Notes under the pieces: generated by a model
Database searches by the model: none
The model's input: the letters and a program-made list of their open reading frames with translations, nothing else
What the model was told of the DNA's origin: nothing
DNA from: Capsulimonadaceae bacterium
GTDB lineage: Bacteria; Armatimonadota; Armatimonadia; Armatimonadales; Capsulimonadaceae
Assembly: GCA_031292625.1 (NCBI GenBank)
Contig: JARLGU010000053.1
Span: 62,001-126,000, forward strand
Reading direction: 5' to 3'
DNA: 64,000 bases
Position numbers and translations under genes: made by a program
Part shown: positions 60,485-64,000 of the stretch, piece by piece
How the letters are laid out: every line of letters starts with the position of its first letter
How positions within the stretch are numbered: position 1 is the stretch's first letter

Positions 60485-60514
60485 ATTATACCGATTTTCC
60501 GCGCATGGGTTCAA
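60485..60514 (-). promoter_or_regulatory. Promoter of the pyruvate dehydrogenase operon
   Basis: Minus strand TTGAAC (60509-60514), 18-base spacer, perfect TATAAT (60485-60490). Leader of about 40 bases to the ATG of E1 alpha. Confidence 0.65.
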
Positions 60515-60678
60515 GGCGGGCATCAGATCGCGTTAGCGCCGTTTAGGCGCAGCCATGTCCGTACAGGGATAACAACAGATGACCTTTAAGCGTTCCTCGC
60601 GGCAAGCCCAGAAGCGAGCATTTAGACGAGCGTTATCGCCTGACGCGCACGCTTGCGGCCCTAATCAAACGGCGGCAA

Positions 60679-60707
60679 GGCCGGGATAGCCAATCGCCAT
60701 CCCGGCC
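60679..60707 (-). terminator. Terminator hairpin of the prepilin gene
   Basis: GGCCGGGAT (60679-60687) and ATCCCGGCC (60699-60707) form a perfect 9-bp stem 30 bases past the stop codon, followed by a weakly T-rich stretch. Confidence 0.55.
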
Positions 60708-60737
60708 CAGCACTGGTAAAATATGGAATGAGCTGTA

Positions 60738-61652
60738 CTAGAATACGCTCCACGTCGCCGCAATGTTCGGGTAGCTGCCGCATGCCGTTCCCATTGCGCC
60801 GCCCGATGTCGCGCTCGAACACGATGTCGCGGACGACGGCATTTGACCGGCAAAGACCTGCGTTCCCATCAACCACTTCGCGTGCCCATCCGCCATGATG
60901 TAGCACGAGCCGCCGTTGTGCCGCCCCGTCGCCCCCGTGTACATGTTCTGTGCACAGTTGGACGGGACGCAGTTATACGGGTACCCGGTCGCATACATCA
61001 GTGTGAACGCCCCTACCGCACACGCACCGCCAGCAGTGTAACATCCAACGTTGGTCGGGATACTGCCGCTGTTCGACGTAAAAGGATCGTACTGCCCGGC
61101 AAGCCCGTAACCGGTGGGCGAGTAGCCATTCGGGTGATAATCGCTCGTGACGTCAGCCGGATTGGAGTCGCTCACATCGTATCCCGCGCTGCCAACGATT
61201 TCCGCGAACAAGACCGTCTTCGACGGAGAGCCAAACTGGCTCAATGGATAGGCCCCCCAGAGCTTTCCCTGGTAGTACCCAGGGTTCGGGTTCAAGATTT
61301 GGATATTCCTGTTGTAGACATATGAACTTGACGGCGACACGGTCAGATCAGACGGGCATACGTAGGCGTTTTTTGCCTTGATGTAAGGATATATCTGCCC
61401 CGCCCAACCAAGGGGCTGATTGGACTGCGACAGTCCGCATGGCGGACATTCGTCGTAATCCTGCATGTACTGCACGACGCCTAAACCGAGCTGCTTCATA
61501 TTACTGAGGCACGCGGTCTGTCTGGCCTTCTCCCGGGCAGTCGCGAACACGGGGAACAATATTGCGGCCAGTATCGCAATAATTGCAATAACAACGAGTA
61601 ATTCAATAAGAGTGAACGCCCCACGTCGGTTGACCGAGCTCTGGGAAATCAT
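60738..61652 (-). CDS. DUF1559-type prepilin-like exported protein
   Basis: The 304-residue protein has a type IV prepilin leader: basic 'SVNRRGA' then FTLIELL, with cleavage expected after Ala12 so that Glu17 is +5. A long hydrophobic helix follows, then '[22 protein letters not shown]', the armatimonad/planctomycete signature of the DUF1559 family. The C-terminus has the H-x-DG signature '[17 protein letters not shown]'. Such proteins form pseudopili or surface filaments; the exact role is unknown. The ATG at 61652 has GGGAGG eight bases upstream. A strong promoter lies at 61717-61745 and a hairpin terminator follows the gene, so it is monocistronic. Confidence 0.93.
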   Translation of the reverse strand: MISQSSVNRRGAFTLIELLVVIAIIAILAAILFPVFATAREKARQTACLSNMKQLGLGVVQYMQDYDECPPCGLSQSNQPLGWAGQIYPYIKAKNAYVCPSDLTVSPSSSYVYNRNIQILNPNPGYYQGKLWGAYPLSQFGSPSKTVLFAEIVGSAGYDVSDSNPADVTSDYHPNGYSPTGYGLAGQYDPFTSNSGSIPTNVGCYTAGGACAVGAFTLMYATGYPYNCVPSNCAQNMYTGATGRHNGGSCYIMADGHAKWLMGTQVFAGQMPSSATSCSSATSGGAMGTACGSYPNIAATWSVF

Positions 61653-61716
61653 TGTCCTAACCTCCCTGCGCAACGCAGCGCCTTGCCTCTACGAACAGCT
61701 ATTATCTTATAAATGT

Positions 61717-61745
61717 ATAATAGGCTGAAACGACCCCATTGTCAA
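61717..61745 (-). promoter_or_regulatory. Strong promoter of the prepilin gene
   Basis: Minus strand consensus TTGACA (61740-61745), 17-base spacer, TATTAT (61717-61722). The best -35/-10 pair I found in the window; leader about 58 bases. Confidence 0.8.
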
Positions 61746-61906
61746 GCGCTATTTATTCTTCATAGCGTGAACAATACGGCTGAAATAATCGTTCCGAATG
61801 GCGGACAAACAGGTATATGCGCGAGGCACGGAGAAGCCGACGACGAGCCGGCAAAGGGCGCCCGGAAAGCTTGCTGACATCGCGGACGCCGGAGCACGGT
61901 ATCTAG

Positions 61907-62914
61907 CTAAACCAAGATTTCCACGGTCAGTCCCGGCGACGGCGCAGGGTATACGATCGCGTCGGCGCCTGCGTCCGTGAGCGCCGCGACGGTGCGTTCC
62001 GGCTCGTAGGATACCACGACGATTGAGCCGCCGCCCCCGGCCCCCGCTAGCTTTGCGCCGATTGCGCCATTGCCAAGGGCGGCCGCGATGAGCGTCTCGT
62101 TAGTCTCCGAGCTGCAGCCAAGATCGCGTACGATCTCATGGTTTTGGTTCATTAGCGTGCCAACGACTTCCCATTGGCCGGCTAAGATGGCCTTCTTGGC
62201 GAGGCGAGCTAGGCGAGCGATGCGCGCGTGCCCGTCGACGACCGTCTTTTCGCCTTCCAGCCAACGGGCGCGGAGGGGCGAGTGGACATCGCCGGAGTGA
62301 TGCTTGTCGCCCGTGTGCGCAACGACGATCGGGAGCGCGCTTTCGAGAAACGGTTCGAGGGGCTCGACCGTCGCGAACGGCGCTCCCGGATCCTGCGCGG
62401 CATCACTGCTCTTGTCGCGGAAATCCATGTAGTTGAGGCCTCCGAAGACGCACATATAGTGGTCCTGAAAGCCGCAAACGATCTCAAGGACATCGTACTC
62501 GATCTTTCGGATCAGTTCCGCGGTTTCATAGAGGTTAAGACGAAGGCCAATGTGGCTAAGCACGGCGCCAACGACCGTCGCGATCATTGCCGTCGATCCG
62601 GCCAGGCCGGCGCACATCGGGATATCGGTCGTGACATCGAGGGAAAACGGCCGGGCGTTCGCGGGATCGACGTCGAGCGCACTCAAAACGCCTCGAACAA
62701 TGTCCAGGTGGTCGCCGCGCAGGACCAGATCCCCCTGCGTTTCGAGTCTTTGGCGAACTCCGGAAACCTGGATGAGCACGCCCGGCCCTCCCCAAGCCGC
62801 GTCAAGCACGCAAAAGGCGTGCTCGCGCGTGGAGCAAGAGACCACGGAGCCCCCATACATATCCGTCGGATTGCCGACGAGACCGCAGCGCCCCGGCGCC
62901 GATACCTTAATCAA
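61907..62914 (-). CDS. GHMP-family sugar kinase
   Basis: The 335-residue kinase has the family's N-terminal 'APGRCGLVGNPTDMYGG', the ATP loop 'MCAGLAGSTAMIATVVGA' and the C-terminal 'GAKLAGAGGGGSIVVV'. The GNPTD.YGG form resembles sugar-1-kinases of the glucuronokinase/fucokinase type. The GmhB-like neighbour could instead point to D-glycero-D-manno-heptose 7-phosphate kinase (HddA). The start is a TTG at 62914 that overlaps the upstream stop as TTGA, with GGAGG seven bases before it; an earlier TTG would overlap more. The gene is therefore translationally coupled to the phosphatase. Confidence 0.85.
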   Translation of the reverse strand: MIKVSAPGRCGLVGNPTDMYGGSVVSCSTREHAFCVLDAAWGGPGVLIQVSGVRQRLETQGDLVLRGDHLDIVRGVLSALDVDPANARPFSLDVTTDIPMCAGLAGSTAMIATVVGAVLSHIGLRLNLYETAELIRKIEYDVLEIVCGFQDHYMCVFGGLNYMDFRDKSSDAAQDPGAPFATVEPLEPFLESALPIVVAHTGDKHHSGDVHSPLRARWLEGEKTVVDGHARIARLARLAKKAILAGQWEVVGTLMNQNHEIVRDLGCSSETNETLIAAALGNGAIGAKLAGAGGGGSIVVVSYEPERTVAALTDAGADAIVYPAPSPGLTVEILV

Positions 62915-63471
62915 GGATGTTCCTCCAAGACCCAATCCACCAGGTCATTCATGTCGCGGAACACAAAATCCGGAAGCACGGCAAACCGTGACGCGTCGTA
63001 GTATCGGTTCGCTCCGGTTAGTACGAGCGCCTTCGACCCGACGCCGGCAGCGGCGGCCGCCTCAATATCCGTCCCCGAATCGCCCACGAAGACCGTCAGA
63101 GCGGCGTCCATTCCGTGCCGCGCCAACGAATCGAGAATCATTCCAGGACGCGGCTTACGACAAGCGCATCCGTCATGGCGAGAGTGAACGCAATAGTTGA
63201 TCTCGTCGAGATGCGCCCCCGCTTCGTCGTATAGGCGGCGCTCGAGCTCTTTCGTGACGATGTCCAGAGCCGCGCGCGTCATAATGCCCCGTGCGATGCC
63301 CTGCTGGTTCGAGATAACAATGGTCAGAATACCCGAATTATTAAGCCGTCTGATCGCCTGCGCGACGCCGGGCAACACGACCAACTGTTGCGTGTTTTCA
63401 ACGTAGCGTCCTGGAAGGTGGGTGTTCAACACCCCATCGCGATCCAAAAACACAGCCTGGATTGAACTCAT
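62911..63471 (-). CDS. gmhB: HAD phosphatase, GmhB-like (heptose bisphosphate 7-phosphatase)
   Basis: The 186-residue HAD-IIIA enzyme has the nucleophile motif DRDGVLN (Asp10, Asp12) and 'VISNQQGIARG'. It also has a zinc loop 'CVHSRHDGCACRKPRPGM' and 'FVGDSGTDIEAA'. These match D-glycero-D-manno-heptose-1,7-bisphosphate 7-phosphatase; histidinol-phosphatase is the main alternative but has a different context. Start ATG at 63471. It sits between glmM and the GHMP kinase, so an activated heptose or related sugar for envelope glycans is a reasonable pathway. Confidence 0.83.
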   Translation of the reverse strand: MSSIQAVFLDRDGVLNTHLPGRYVENTQQLVVLPGVAQAIRRLNNSGILTIVISNQQGIARGIMTRAALDIVTKELERRLYDEAGAHLDEINYCVHSRHDGCACRKPRPGMILDSLARHGMDAALTVFVGDSGTDIEAAAAAGVGSKALVLTGANRYYDASRFAVLPDFVFRDMNDLVDWVLEEHP

Positions 63472-63552
63472 TGGACTCTCTTATGCGACTTTCGCTTCAG
63501 CAGGAATTCGCCCGCAAGAAAGAAAAGGGAAGCGGTCCCCAAACGCTCGGCG

Positions 63553-64000
63553 CTACACGCCCCACTTCTCTCGCGCGACGCCCGCGACTCGCTCCGCCAA
63601 TGAGCGCACCTGATCGGGATCCGGCGCTTCCACCATGACGCGAAGCAGTTTCTCCGTACCCGAAGCGCGCACGTTGATGCGTCCTTCGCCTTCGAGAAGC
63701 TTTTCCGCCTCCGCAACCACCCTTTGAAAATCGACGTCCTTCTCCCACGCCTGCCTGTCCGTGACGCGGATATTGACAAGTAGCTGCGGATACTCCGTCA
63801 TGAACGACGCCAGGCTAGAGAGCTTCTTGCCGGTCCGGCGCATGACCTTTAGGATCTGCAACGCCGTAACGATTCCGTCGCCGGTCGTCGTCAAATTGCC
63901 GAAGATAAGGTGACCCGACTTTTCGCCGCCGATTACGTAGCCGTCTCTGCGCATTCGCTCGCTGACATACCGGTCGCCGACATTTGTTCGCACAAGCGCA
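63553..64000 (-). CDS. glmM: Phosphoglucosamine mutase, C-terminal part (N-terminus outside window)
   Basis: About 149 residues are visible and the frame is open to the window edge. They show 'GYVIGGEKSGHLIFGNLTTTGDG', the sugar-binding loop of the alpha-D-phosphohexomutase family in its GlmM form, then 'YPQLLVNIRV', and the phosphate-binding 'RINVRASGTEKLLRVMVEA'. GlmM makes glucosamine-1-phosphate for peptidoglycan and LPS. ManB/PgM relatives share the fold, but the GEKSGH.IF and YPQ..VN pattern favours GlmM. It precedes gmhB by 81 bases on the same strand. Confidence 0.88.
   Translation of the reverse strand, partial: ALVRTNVGDRYVSERMRRDGYVIGGEKSGHLIFGNLTTTGDGIVTALQILKVMRRTGKKLSSLASFMTEYPQLLVNIRVTDRQAWEKDVDFQRVVAEAEKLLEGEGRINVRASGTEKLLRVMVEAPDPDQVRSLAERVAGVAREKWGV

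Noticed and set aside
60459-60500. LexA-like half site near the PDH promoter (CAAACACCG)
   Set aside because: Only one half of the palindrome is present; the GTTTG half is missing.
1-64000. CRISPR arrays, tRNA, rRNA or insertion sequences
   Set aside because: I looked through the intergenic regions and saw no regularly spaced direct repeats, cloverleaf-like sequence or transposase motif; a covariance-model scan would be decisive for tRNA and small RNA.

Overview
The window reads as chromosomal DNA of a GC-rich, diderm heterotroph. The best taxonomic hint is the DUF1559-type prepilin at 60738-61652, whose N-terminal helix runs straight into '[19 protein letters not shown]'. That signature is typical of Armatimonadota. 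An LptD-like barrel, lipoproteins, a CsgG-like protein, several secreted carbohydrate-active proteins and the futalosine menaquinone enzyme MqnE fit such an organism. The assignment is inference from protein motifs, not from an rRNA. Nearly all genes lie on the minus strand; only the beta-helix protein (8988), lexA (47393) and a small HTH gene (48904) are on plus.

Left part (1-12.5 kb): a truncated lipoprotein; a three-cysteine DUF5131 protein with a LexA-type box inside its promoter; a translationally coupled SRPBCC/M48 protease pair; a GDSL hydrolase; mqnE; a cytosine salvage pair (NCS1 permease plus Fcy1-like deaminase) with a long structured leader; a large secreted protein with two tandem pectate-lyase-3 type beta-helices; and a methyltransferase.

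Centre (12.8-38.1 kb): the most unusual region. Two giant paralogous exported proteins (about 2385 and 4127 residues) share a post-signal-peptide motif (DYNRL.TPFV), a WD40/TolB-like propeller, a GATase-like domain, a run of carboxypeptidase-regulatory-like beta-sandwich repeats (about 4 versus about 21) and a C-terminal domain of about 195 residues (GWN.IGSPW). They share a promoter design (TTGCCT-17-TATAAT). Downstream on the same strand are a CsgG/FlgT-like protein, a small membrane protein with a poly-Thr tail and an LptD/OstA-like barrel carrying an invasin-type Ig domain. I propose this as a candidate, uncharacterised cell-surface assembly.

Right part (38.4-64 kb): an MFS/Gfo-Idh-MocA operon; pgk; a DUF1844 pair; a GH36-type alpha-galactosidase homologue; a divergent lexA / LysM membrane protein (YneA-like) SOS locus with three near-identical LexA boxes; mutY; argS overlapping a secreted glycosidase-like gene; a CBS-DUF1385 membrane protein; the pyruvate dehydrogenase operon E1alpha-E1beta(lipoyl)-E2; the prepilin; and a GlmM-GmhB-GHMP kinase cluster cut by the window end. 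I saw no rRNA, tRNA, CRISPR array, transposase or prophage.
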